Positions 11,501 through 21,400 of a stretch of DNA of 64,000 nt are shown piece by piece. The stretch covers positions 7,362,586-7,426,585 of the forward strand of contig CP099849.1 in NCBI GenBank assembly GCA_030062745.1, given 5' to 3'. Each line of letters opens with the position of its first letter. Position 1 is the first letter of the stretch. The translations under genes were made by a program, and so were the position numbers. The DNA comes from Capitulum mitella. Its lineage: Eukaryota; Arthropoda; Thecostraca; Pollicipedomorpha; Pollicipedidae. The notes under the pieces were generated by a model. The model saw only the letters and a list, made by a program, of their open reading frames with translations, searched no databases and was not told the origin of the DNA.

Positions 11501-12287
11501 ATCAATCCACAAACTAAGAAAGCAATTATTTGAAAACCGAGTTATTGCGCCATGGAACACGCCCCCCCCCGAACATGCTTCAAAACCAATCATTTCTATG
11601 CTACCTTGAAATGGGCACCAAACAGACTCAGTCTTAGTACAGTCTATCAACCCAAACTTAACCGAGAACTAGGCCACAAACCAGCTCTCTTCTACGTTGG
11701 ATCCCACTGAATAGTTCTGAAATACTGCAAGGGTAAATACCCTTTTAACACAACGATTTTGTATATCCAGAATTTTTCGAATGTTAATCGCCCAAAAAGA
11801 ACTACGTCAACACTTCAAACCACTCAACACAAACCCAGTTTCTCGACGACTCTCGACAGCGAAACAGCAACAACAGTCCACCTATCCAACACTGCGGCAA
11901 TTGACCTCTAAACTGCGCTGTAAAGGAAATAAAATTGCATCCACATTTTGGAATCAAAAGCCTCTGCTCACTGAGAAAATAACTTCATATCTTCGTGTAA
12001 GGTTTTTAGTTTTACTACAAACTGCATGAATTCAAACATTATATTTCCTTTTCCTCTTTTAATCTTAAAAGTAAGTGGTTTTCTACCTAAAAAAGGCGCA
12101 ATTTTCAAAAGGTTTCTTCTAGGAGTTTTTAGATAGATAGTGATATGGTAGCATATTATGGAAACAAAGGACGAAGGCCAATATATTTGTTTCAGTTTCA
12201 CGCCGGCAGTTCGCCGGTGGTGTGGTTTTGGTTGTCGTTCGCCGGAATCAAGCGGTGTTTGTAACTCTCGTCGTCCTCACTGTTCAT
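2517..12287 (-). CDS. MED1: Mediator complex subunit 1 (MED1), N-terminal part, six exons, 3' part outside the window
   Basis: MED1 is the Mediator subunit that links activators, including nuclear receptors, to RNA polymerase II in the nucleus. I read exons on the minus strand at 12287-12281 (tentative), 10368-10232, 4919-4786, 4379-4241, 3735-3489 and 2718-2517. All introns are GT-AG and the phases agree (1, 0, 2, 0, 1, then 2). This gives about 288 residues before the left edge. Family landmarks are MLMEKLRAKSS, DKRQTVDSADKAQLQKCLEQ, LDRLESVAKHLGIKF, CFIECDMFYVEL, PCPELVQCLAVGDFNEF, HLEGLLALYKLN, AMETDLARL and MRLTYMVTPYHLLDADSG. These follow the order of the MED1 N-terminal fold. The first exon is only 7 coding bases (ATGAACA) and is the weakest part; exons 2-6 are solid. 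The gene is head-to-head with the protease at 12492. Its introns hold most of the repeats seen between 2.7 and 12 kb. Confidence 0.88.
2719..3488. other. MED1 intron with degenerate GGATC-rich stretch
   Basis: No exon is seen between the two MED1 coding blocks. From about 3115 to 3285 the sequence is a degenerate run of short GGATC/GGACC-containing units, probably an old simple repeat. The rest is unremarkable. Confidence 0.5.
4678..4736 (-). mobile_element. Tail-only micro-copy of the LINE 3' end, with target-site duplication
   Basis: 59 bases matching only the 3' terminal hairpin and tail of the LINE at 285-2458, in the same orientation. It is flanked by the direct repeat TGTCAGCTGG at 4668-4677 and 4737-4746. 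The (GGTT)n end, seen on the plus strand, is the 3' tail. It lies in a MED1 intron about 40 bases beyond the splice donor at 4785-4784. Confidence 0.88.
5130..5400. repeat. AGGTCA-containing dispersed repeat, copy 1
   Basis: About 260 bases resembling 12925-13240. Shared landmarks in order are a GATGRTGATACCRTA-like start, a TGACCT run, a block rich in GCGAGCAnACCAACnAG, and a final TGACCTGACCTGYGACC block. The copies are old and diverged. There is no coding potential and it lies in a MED1 intron. Confidence 0.6.
5471..5522 (+). mobile_element. Tail-only micro-copy of the LINE 3' end, opposite orientation
   Basis: 52 bases equal to the LINE 3' hairpin plus tail, here in plus orientation (GGGCGCCGAATG... 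to ...AATAACCAACC). The flanking direct repeat GACACCGCC[A/G]TGG is at 5457-5469 and 5523-5535, with one mismatch. Nothing from the LINE upstream of the hairpin is present. Confidence 0.88.
5530..5745 (+). repeat. SINE-like dispersed repeat, partial copy
   Basis: Similar to 15240-15490 and to the reverse complement of 5855-6195. It includes GGGTTCGAGTCAC, close to a polymerase III B-box, followed by GAGAATGGGCA, CGGCCGTGTTATG and ACGGCTCGATGAAGC. It may be a tRNA-related SINE. The A-box is not convincing, so the class is tentative. Confidence 0.55.
5855..6195 (-). repeat. SINE-like dispersed repeat, fuller copy
   Basis: Reads on the minus strand as the same ~330 bp family as 15178-15525. Shared segments include TGGCCTGATGGATGTAAGGA, GGTAGGCGT, CCAGAATGG, TCTGGCGCGAAACGAA and CCATATTTGGCAACA. 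By eye, identity is roughly three quarters or more. It forms an inverted pair with the partial copy at 5530-5745 in the same intron. Confidence 0.7.
6196..7934. other. MED1 intron, diverged tandem-like AGGTCA repeats then unassigned sequence
   Basis: From about 6200 to 6900, related segments recur (CCGGTGAAAAC..., TTCGGTGAAAAT..., GGATGAAAGC...), interspersed with GGTCA half-sites. This looks like an old tandem or nested repeat. Around 7170-7380 there is a short GC-rich patch with no recognisable product. I see no exon or RNA gene here. Confidence 0.4.
7935..9560. repeat. Large imperfect inverted repeat (foldback element), centre near 8754
   Basis: Two arms of about 0.8 kb face each other around CCATGG at 8752-8757 with almost no spacer. 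Matching segments include TGTGTCTGTCTCGTT (left, 8722-8736) and its complement AACGAGACAGACACA (right). TGGTGTCAAAACTGG at about 8406 matches CCAGTTTTGACACCA near 9070. ATTGTCAAAAAAGATA near 8330 matches a complement near 9150. The CCAGGATCTCGAGAACTAAG region near 8096 matches a complement near 9385. Indels and mismatches are spread over both arms, so it is old. AGGTCA half-sites recur in both arms. No transposase is visible. It looks like a non-autonomous foldback or MITE-type element within a MED1 intron. Confidence 0.8.
9561..10231. other. MED1 intron, no feature recognised
   Basis: AT-rich sequence. The 127-codon minus-strand open frame at 9778-10161 has no recognisable domain and lacks the composition of the neighbouring exons. 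I treat it as chance. Confidence 0.4.
11425..11605 (+). mobile_element. Relic of a LINE reverse-transcriptase C-terminus
   Basis: The translation contains TTRGDYHKHIKG, then RKQLFENRVIAPWN. This matches the pattern at the end of many LINE reverse transcriptases: TRG...basic...RK.FF..RV...WN.LP. Only this fragment is visible. It lies in MED1 intron 1. Confidence 0.45.
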
Positions 12288-12310
12288 GGTATGTTGATTG
12301 CTGTTTGGAA

Positions 12311-12491
12311 TATTTAAGCAGTTGATTGGTTTTAGGGAGTTTTCAGTCTGTATGCATAGTTTTACGTCATATTTGCTATGAGTAAGACCTTGAGCGACTG
12401 CAGCCAACGACGCTGTGCAGTTGTGAACATTGTCGTTAGTGTGTTTGTTCAATAGTTCGACACGACATGCGATGTTATGTTGTTTCAGGAA
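12311..12491 (+). promoter_or_regulatory. Core promoter of the protease gene, shared region with MED1
   Basis: TATTTAAG at 12311-12318 is TATA-like. TCAGTC at 12343-12348 fits the arthropod initiator consensus TCAGTY, with its A 34 bases downstream of the start of the TATA-like box, which is normal spacing. GATTGG (12324-12329) is an inverted CCAAT box and TTACGTCA at 12362-12369 is a CRE. The resulting 5' leader would be about 147 bases. A TTGTTTCAG just before the ATG could instead be a splice acceptor for an upstream leader exon. The tentative MED1 ATG faces the other way at 12287. Confidence 0.5.
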
Positions 12492-15400
12492 ATGAAAATG
12501 ATTCTGCTGCTTGCATTGGTCATGCTTGGATGTAAGTATTTGCGGCTTTGTCTTCAGCACGGTTGTTACCTAATTTATCTTGATTTGGCTTTCACTTGAT
12601 GTCTTAATATCTTCATTGGTAGACTGCTGGTGCTGTCATTTTTAACATAAAATTAAAAGCATGACAGCATTTCATCATTTTTTTGTGTTGGACAGAGGGA
12701 TTCTTGCCCAGCAGATCACAGCTTGCATTTCATGATGTCATATATGTGACCAGGAATATTACAGTTAGTGATGCCAAACAAAAATTAATGATGCCATCAT
12801 CACTCTGTATTAATGGCCTTACCCATGGCCTTTGACCTTGGAACCCAAAAGTGAGGTCATTGTGCAGGGAACACAACTGCAAGTGGACTTACCATCAGTT
12901 TTTTGAGTGGACTTCAGCCAGTTTTTTCCAAAGCAGTCTTGAATATGAGATAATGGTGATACCATAAAGCCACCACCCCGCCTTTGTGACCTTTGACCTA
13001 GGAATGAAATATTGCTTAGAAGTAACTGAGTGTGGTAGCGAGCAGACCAACCAGAAGTTAAGCCATACAGAATGGTAAGAATGGTATTGCCTTTGCTCTG
13101 AATTTCCCATGATCCGTGACCTTGGATCCCAAAAGCGAGATTGAAGTACAGGCAATACTACCAGATCGAATCTACAAACACATTTTGCCCAAATCAGCAC
13201 TAAATGGTGGATTGTGATGATGTATAGAATGCACTTTGGCAACCTGACCTGTGACCTTTGGCTTTGGAATGAGATACAAGATGAAAGTCATGGAAGACAG
13301 CAGGATGAGGCCAGTGGATAGTTTCCACTGGAGTGCCAAGCAATACAGGGGTTTTCAATGGAGCTGATTGTTTTGGAATGCCAAGAGTAGTGTTTTCCTA
13401 TATTTTGTTTGAAAACTATTGGTGCAAAATTCAGGACAGTACTGGGACATTTTTATTTTTGGACTCACTCGCCCTGTGGTGTGCACACAGTTCCCACAAC
13501 AATGCCTCGCATACATGCATACATTTCGGCGCGGCAGTGGAGGCTCCCGGCGGCGCGACTAACTTCGCTGAGGTCTATCGCTGCGACGTATTTGTCCACA
13601 GTCCGTCTGAGCTGTTCCGTCGTAGTCGGAAGGCTTGTGAGCCTTCTGCTCGGGCCACAGACCAAAAGCAGAAATCTAGCGGCGATAGGTCTAGACTGTG
13701 AACTGGCCGAGGATGTTCCTTCAGCCAGCTGATGACACGGTCGCCGGACTTGCTGCTCACCAGGCAAGTGTAGCGAGCGTCGTGTGCACACTTGCTCCAT
13801 CTTGCTGGAACCAATATTGTTGAGCTGTACCTTGTGCCCTCACTTTTGACAACAGCTGCTCTTGTAGCAGCTGCAATCACCAATTACAGACTGATTTGGG
13901 CTGAACCAGAATGCCAGCATTTGACCCTCCACAGTGGCAGCCTAGCACACGACTTTCTTGCCACCCTCAGTTTGGCATTTCACTTTAATGCTGGGGTTTT
14001 GTGGCGCCCAGTGCAGTGTTGGAAAAACTGTTGTTTTCTGGTGTCAAGGAGCACCAAAAAAAATTAATACCTCAAAAAATTGTACTCCAGTGGTCATTTG
14101 CTCCCCCCCCCCCCCCAACACATGGATATTCCTACTCAACCAGAGTTTGAAGTTGCCTAGCGTCCCTCTCTGACTGATGGTCCACTAACCATACTAAGCT
14201 GCTGAGGTACACTCTGAACTTACGGCCAACCGCCTCCCCCCCCCCGAGTCGTTTTGACCTGCCATGTAGACCCAGGAAACTAAACCTAGATTTGTCCCCC
14301 AAAACGTAGCTGTTGGATCCGCCCCCTGCTGGCCACGTATGATTGCAGAGCACGTGGTTGGTCCATGTTTTTCACATAAATGCATGACATTTTATAGTCC
14401 AAAAGAGAATTTGTATTCCGTCGCCAGGAAGAAAAACCTGGTTTCCAACACAGGTCCAGTATCTTTCGTTCTGCTTGTTCGTGCCTTGTTTTAAGTAGAA
14501 CCATTTCTCATCAGTCTAAATTACAGTCTCCTCAAACCCCTTAGGCTGTTCAAGGTACCACCGACAGAAGCTGGCACAGGGTGGGGGGTCATAGGGATAT
14601 CACCCAAGTTTCTGCGAAGCACTCGCTACGCGTTGGTGACGGAGATGTTAATGGATTTTGTTATTGCTGCCAGCGATATGTGATTCCTGCTCTTCGAATA
14701 GGGCTCGGCTAACTGGTGTACACGCGCGACGAACTCGTAACTGAAAGGTAGCCACCCATAGCCACATGCTCTTACGTCTCGCGTGATCCTCCGTGAAGAG
14801 AAGCCGATCTGTCAGTTGCTTAAAGGCCAATCCCCGCGGCTTATTTTTCGATAGCTCATAGCAATTTCGGGACCTCCAGTGTACGTAATTGGCGTTCCGC
14901 TGTGCACCACATTCCAGGATTATCCATGCCTTCTACTCGGTCAAAAAGGGTGAATTTTTACGTTGTCCGCGTGGAGGATACCTATGCATTCCAGGTAGTC
15001 TAAAAGCCGACTGGTTCTTTTATCAACGTTTTTCGCCGAACAACGAAAATGTCCCTCTTTTTCCAGAGCACGCACACAAATTTTCACGTGGTCTGCATGC
15101 AGCTGCTTTTGCTGAGTAATTTTAAATTGTCATTTCTAGTGAAAAACCCTGTAGCTGCTAGCACGGCCTTCATCCTGCACCGATGACCTGACCTGTGACA
15201 TTTGGCCTTCGGTCATCACTGAGGTCAGAGTAAGGGGACTTTGTCGCCACCGTGGCCTGATGGATGTAAGGAGGCGGACAAGAGTGTGATGCGTGGTAGG
15301 CGTTGGGTGCGAGTCCCAGAATGGGCATCTGTATCTGGCCCGAAACGAAAAAGGTCAGCAAATCAGGGACGGCCGTGTCGTAGAGTTGTACGGTACGATG

Positions 15401-18400
15401 AAGTTCCTCCAGGACCATCTCGTTCAGCGCCTGGGACAAAAACTTCTCCATATTTGGCAACATCCGGGCTGTGGGTTCGGGTGCGGTAACGAACTCAACC
15501 TAGCATGGACTCGGATCGCAACACTATCCATTTTAACACGTTTTTGCAGAATAAATAACGTACATGCTTACAGTTAACTTATACTGTCATAAAGCGTTTG
15601 GTAAATACCCAGGTTCGAAAGCCGGATATTTGGAGGGCTGCGTTGATTTGCCGGCCGTTTAGCCGCCGCCTGGGCTGCTGCAGGCGCGTCCGGCTACTCG
15701 CCGGGCGACCCGCCCAAGCCGCTGCCGACCCGCTACATCACGTCGGGCGTGCTCCACCTGCCGTACGCCGAGCTGCACGAGCCCTTCTCGGCCTGGGTCG
15801 ACATGAAGCGAGACGCCAGCCGGCTGGAGTACTACAACGGTACGGTCGTCGCCCGCGGGCCGGCACCTTCGCGGCGCGTGGGAGGCACCGGCACCCAAAT
15901 ATGTTTAGTCATATGCAGCACCTTTCGTGTCATTGGCTTGTATTGTTAGGTGAGCGTTGTTATTTCAGTCGTGAAAGGTAAGGGATAGTTACTGAAGGCT
16001 GTTTAAATGTCGTAAGTGTGATTTCGTAATATGTTGGCCGTTGTCATGGAATGCGTCTCTTTGTACGAAATGGAATTCGTTTGACTTGGAGTGATGAATA
16101 GAAACGTTTTTGCTTTTTGTTAGGGATAAATATTTAGTCGACGGCTGATAACCCTGCCCGTATATGCGAGAAGATATAGTTTGTTTCATCAATTATCGAG
16201 GGACCGTGCCGAAAATTTTACTTTTGCACATTGATCCATATGTTTCTTGTTGTCAGGCGTTATGAAGACGTTCCAGATCGGTGGTAAGAGCGGTGGCTCA
16301 ATGTACAAGATAATGCCTGTCACCATGGATGGGAAGATGTACAACAAAATGAAGTGTTTTAAGGTAATGCTGTTCATTAAAACTAGCCAGGCTCCACTCT
16401 TCGTATTCTTTCGGCCGCCATGTAGCGGAAGTTAACAAAATGCACGTTTTCGAAGAAATTTGTGTCCCTGGTGAACACTGACCGTCATTTTAGGGTGTCA
16501 CAAACGCTTGCGCGCTTGCTCCGCTGCTCGCTTTTGCAATACGGTCTGCAATGCTATACGTTACTGGTGGGATTGGTCTCATGCTGCTCCGCACCTACCG
16601 CGAACTCTCCGTGCCTATCTGTTGGCGTCACCCACTGTTGGTGATATTTCCTATTTGTTGGCATTAGGCTTATTTCTCCGTGCTTGCTCCTATCAACTTA
16701 GCTCCAGCCGGCGGCGGTGTGCAGCCTGAAACTACCTGCGTCAAGCTCGCGCGGACTGTGGCATGCGGCAAAGAACATTCGAAGGCCGTATATGGGGAAC
16801 TACCTAGGGCATCATTTGCACTGGCCTGACTGCCCGTTGTCAAAAGCACGCTTGGTTTACGTGCAGCACGAGAAAAACAACAAACGTAACCATTGAAACT
16901 CAGAAATAGTGTGTTTTGCGGCAGTTTGTTTACGCAGGCAAAGGAGTTTGTGCGTGCGTAAATGAGGTCCGTTGGTTTTCCGGTGGTTTTCCTGGCGGGC
17001 AGTTGGCTCCTTTAAATAGTCTGTCCATTGTTCTCAGACCCCGGGCAGCAAGAAGATGCCCGTGCACGCCCAGTCGATGCTGCCCAACGTGGCCAACTTC
17101 AGCTTCGTCAAGCAGGAGGTGTTCTCCGGCCAGCTGTGTGACAAGTTCACCCTGGAGGAGGACATCGGCCAGAAGCACAACCTGTATTCTCTGTGGACCA
17201 CGCAAGAGGTTAGGCCATTCACGACTGTGGGATGTGACCAGAAGGCTTGACTATCCTGTTTCCTCGCACCGTGAAGTCGCAAGAATCACTCTACCATTCC
17301 CGGACTCGGCGCTTTGGACACATTGTTGTGGGCCGCCTTTGTGTGGTTTCCGAGAAGGCGAGACCGCAGTTGGCACGCCTGCGGTTTATCGTGCATCCTC
17401 CCTAAGCCGACATCCACATCCGCGGCGAGGCCGGCCACGTGCGACCTTCAACTGACCGCGGCGGCCCTTGTCCAGGGCGGCTACCACCCGGTCCTGTACG
17501 AGATGAAGGGCTACGACAGCCTCCTAGGGTCGCACTTCGACCACTACATCGTGCAGTACCTGACGTTCGACGCCGCCACGCCGTCCAAGGCCGACATCAG
17601 CCCGCCCGGTGAGTCGCGTGACGCCAGCTGTCGGCGCGTGACCGATGACGTCAGTGCGGACGTGGCCGTCGTCACCCCCTCCCCCCGCACGTGATCTGCG
17701 GTATTGCTCCCCAGTCTCGTATTCCAGTGTTCTGTGCCGAAGGGTTTGTTGTATGCGGCCACTGTCTCTGTGGCTCGTTTGTGTTGACTGTAATGGTACA
17801 TTAACAAACACAAAGTTCATGATCCCCTCCTCCTCTTCGATCTTCGATGCTGCGGCTCGGATCGAGGCTCATGTCTGTTATTTTCATATGGGAAGCAAAT
17901 TTTTCGGGCGGAGCCTCTGCGTGTTGCAAACGCAGTAAGTTTCATCGGCCTTTTCCGGAAGGTTTGTTAAGAGAAATATTGCCCCGATAAGGGCCGATAA
18001 GATAAACATTGTCCGGGCAAAGCGGCGCACGTTGACACTGACATGTTAGAAATGTCCTGATTAGCTCATCGGCCGCTTCTTGCGTTTGTTTTGGGGCGTT
18101 GGTTCGCATGGTGACGTGGTTTACGTGATGTGTCGAAACCCAATCGTACCGCGAATCCGATACGTGTATTTCGTGTTCCGAGTTCCGTTTATGTAACGTG
18201 AAGCAAAACAAACGACTGGCAGTGTTCGCAGTATTGTAGGGACAGGCTGTAAGCGCTGTATAGGTTTGTGAGGCATCTTATTTGCATTGCCCGCTCGTTG
18301 GCTGCTTGGTGGTAACACTCCCAAACCGGCAATAGCAAGTTAAAGCAGCACTTTCAGACCCTTGCTATGTCCAGGGCTCGGCGTACCAACTCGTCTAAGC

Positions 18401-21400
18401 GTGCGAGTGGCATTCATCTGTATCACACTTGGCGAACGACATGGATTTAGTCTGTCCTGGACCCCTGGTACTGCCTGTACATTACAGGACGCCACTCTCT
18501 GCTGCGTCTTACATAACCCTCTGAGGACGGGCGCACTGCCTAACGCGTCTGCACCGCTTGCAGTGCATCACAGCATTTGACGGTTTTTTGCAGCCAGCCT
18601 GCGTTGAACGTATGGTTCGTGCATCAGACGTGCATTGCCAGTTCAGCGCCATCCAAGCGGGTCATTGTGTGATGTGCCGACTCGCCCTGCGGCTGTTCGC
18701 AATGCTGTAGAGTGTGCTTGCTCCCACGGAAGGCGTACAGGTCCCCGGCCGTCCTGTGTACTGAGCCGACAGTGTCGGGTGCGGGGCACCTCTGACCGTG
18801 CGGCGCCGCGCCGCCAGACCCCACCACCTGCAGCGGCTGGAACCCAGGCGCCGGCGAGCACACCTACCTGATGAACCCCATGCGCGAGTTCGTGCACAAC
18901 GACGACTCGCACGTGGACGCCGGCTTCGAGGCGTTCAAGGCGCGCCACGATCGGAAGTACGCCGACCATCGGGAGCACGCCGTGCGCCGCAACCACTTCC
19001 GGCACAACATGAGGTCAGTGGACGGGCCGGGCGTGGGCCGCAGGGTAGGGTATCGGTTGTGCGGATTGGGGAATGACTGCGTTGTGGTGCGATGCAGGTT
19101 GGTTGTGGGGCGGCTTTGGGTTTTTGTGTTCTGTGGTGTAATTGGAGGTGGCTTTTTTATCGTTGCTTCCTGTGACGCTTCAGTCTGTAAACGACGAGGG
19201 AGTTAGCGATAGTCCACGTAATCAGAGTGGCTTGTGTAGAGTTTGCAGGATTGATTTTGACACGTTTAGGTGCACCTTCAATGCGAGTTTTAATCTGGGG
19301 TGCTGTCTGTCTGGTCGATTTTGTGATCCATCAGTCAGATTTTCTGTCAAAGGTTCTGTGCCAAATAGAGTGTTCCGTTGGCATAATATGGACGTCTTCT
19401 TCGTGTTCCTCGTGCCACATTGTGGGCGTTCACTCCGAGCTCCGGACGTGGCCAAGTTTTTGTCAGCGGGTGGACGGCAGCCGTTCCCACCGACCCCGCG
19501 TGACCGCCCCCGCCCGGCCCTCAGGTACATCCACTCGAAGAACCGGGCCGGCCTCAGCTACCAGCTGGCGGCCAACCACCTGACCGACCGCTCCGACGAC
19601 GAGATGGCCGCGCTCAGGGGCTACCGCTACAACTTCGGGTGGGTGCTGCCGGCGAGCCTCCCCGCACTGAGGGCCGCCAGCTGTTGGCCTGTGTCGCCTG
19701 CCCCGCGGGCGAGGCCGGAGGCGAGCGTGCCTGGCACCGGACCGGGTGCGACGAAATTCCGCCCACCTCTGCGATTGGCATGAGATGATGTGACGCGAAA
19801 TTACCGTGAGCATGAGGCGTCGATACATGCAGCAGTCACACGCCGTCACAAACGCGCGTCACGGTTGATGGTCTTCGTTTGTACAAACTCTGGCTGGCAT
19901 TGCCTTCGCGTACCGCCAGAAACGCTGGCGGGGGCACCGGCCGTGTTCCAAGCGATCGGGACTAAGTGCTGCTCGCATTAATCGCACCAGTCACGAATGG
20001 GGCTGGCGAGGCATTGGGGCGCCAGGGTGGCCTTTGGACCGGTTTGCGCCTCCTACGGCTTGTGTTCCAATTGATTTACGATCTTCCCATCCGTGCTTGC
20101 GGCCCCGCTGTCCCAAGCAAAACAAGCAAAACAGCCACACGTGTGCCCGGTAGGTCAGCTGCTCGAGTATCGGCAGCCGGTCAGGCGTCCTGTGTTTTGC
20201 TGGTTCGTCGCTGCCGTTACCGCGGCCACTGCGGCTGAGAGACGGGCCGCTCCAGGCGCACTTTGTCCCGTGTAGCGGCCGTAGCTCTGCTCCGACTGTC
20301 ATGCTCCCCACCCGGAGATGTCTCCAGCCGGGCCGTTGGGTTCCTCTCGGTGTCGTAATGTTTACGCAGCGCAGGTTAGCGACCTCCCACGCACGCGTGT
20401 CCCGTGTCGCGCAGTTCAGTTTATTTTTTATGTAAATCGAGAACGGCTGAGAAGGGGGGATGCAGGATATGGTTGAAAGTTTTGCTGTAATAGTGCTGAA
20501 TCCCGTCAGTGTATTCATTTCTCTTAGTCAACCCATTTCGCCTGATTGAATAAGGTCAGAAAACCATCTTCATTGTCCTCCGGACTTTGGTTATGGTTGT
20601 TGAAACAAGTAACATTTGGATGCCAACGGAACCTGAGTTTTCACGTGAAAAAGTATTGATATTTGACTCACCGTTTCGGCTGTAGGCCATCTTCACCTTT
20701 ATCTTTAGGAGCCCTTCTGAGGATGATGTAGAGCCTAAACGTAAAACGGAAATCAAATATTACGTGTAAAACCCAGTTTTTCCGGGCATGAAGGAGGCTG
20801 TTTGTATTCATCATTGTTTCCCTTGATTCTCATGTTGATAAAGTAGGAAATAATGGGATCACTGGAACCATGACTCTTGAACGACAGTACTTCTGCAGTA
20901 GTGTCATTTGACCGATACGGCCAAAACAGGCCTAGACATTCACTGCCTCTGCCTGCAGCTTTGGAAATCTGCGCGGATGGATGCCACAGTGGTCGGAAAT
21001 TTATCGCTCGGAATTCTAGAGCAGGCAAGCGAGGTGGTCGGTTAACTTGCTGGTTTCAGGGCCGTTAGTTTTTTTGTGAATAGTATTTACTGTTTCGCCA
21101 TGTGTTTTGGTCCTTTGCGACAACCAATACGAGAGCTGGCTGCGACGCCATAGATGTGTTTTTCTGCAGCCACAGTTATGTGCTGGGTTTTTACCACCAC
21201 GTGATCGGCCGGTCCGTGCTGCGTCGTAGCGGCGAGCGCGGCAGGTCTCTGCTGTGTTGCCAGTGGTCACTGCCAGCTGTGACCTTCAGCCGACTGGCAA
21301 GGTCACGTCGAGTCGGCGGCCAGTGGTTGCCCGCCCAGCGAAGGCGGCGGGGTGGAATGATTGGGTTTCATGGAAAACTGAAGAGTAGCTGTGCTCGCGT

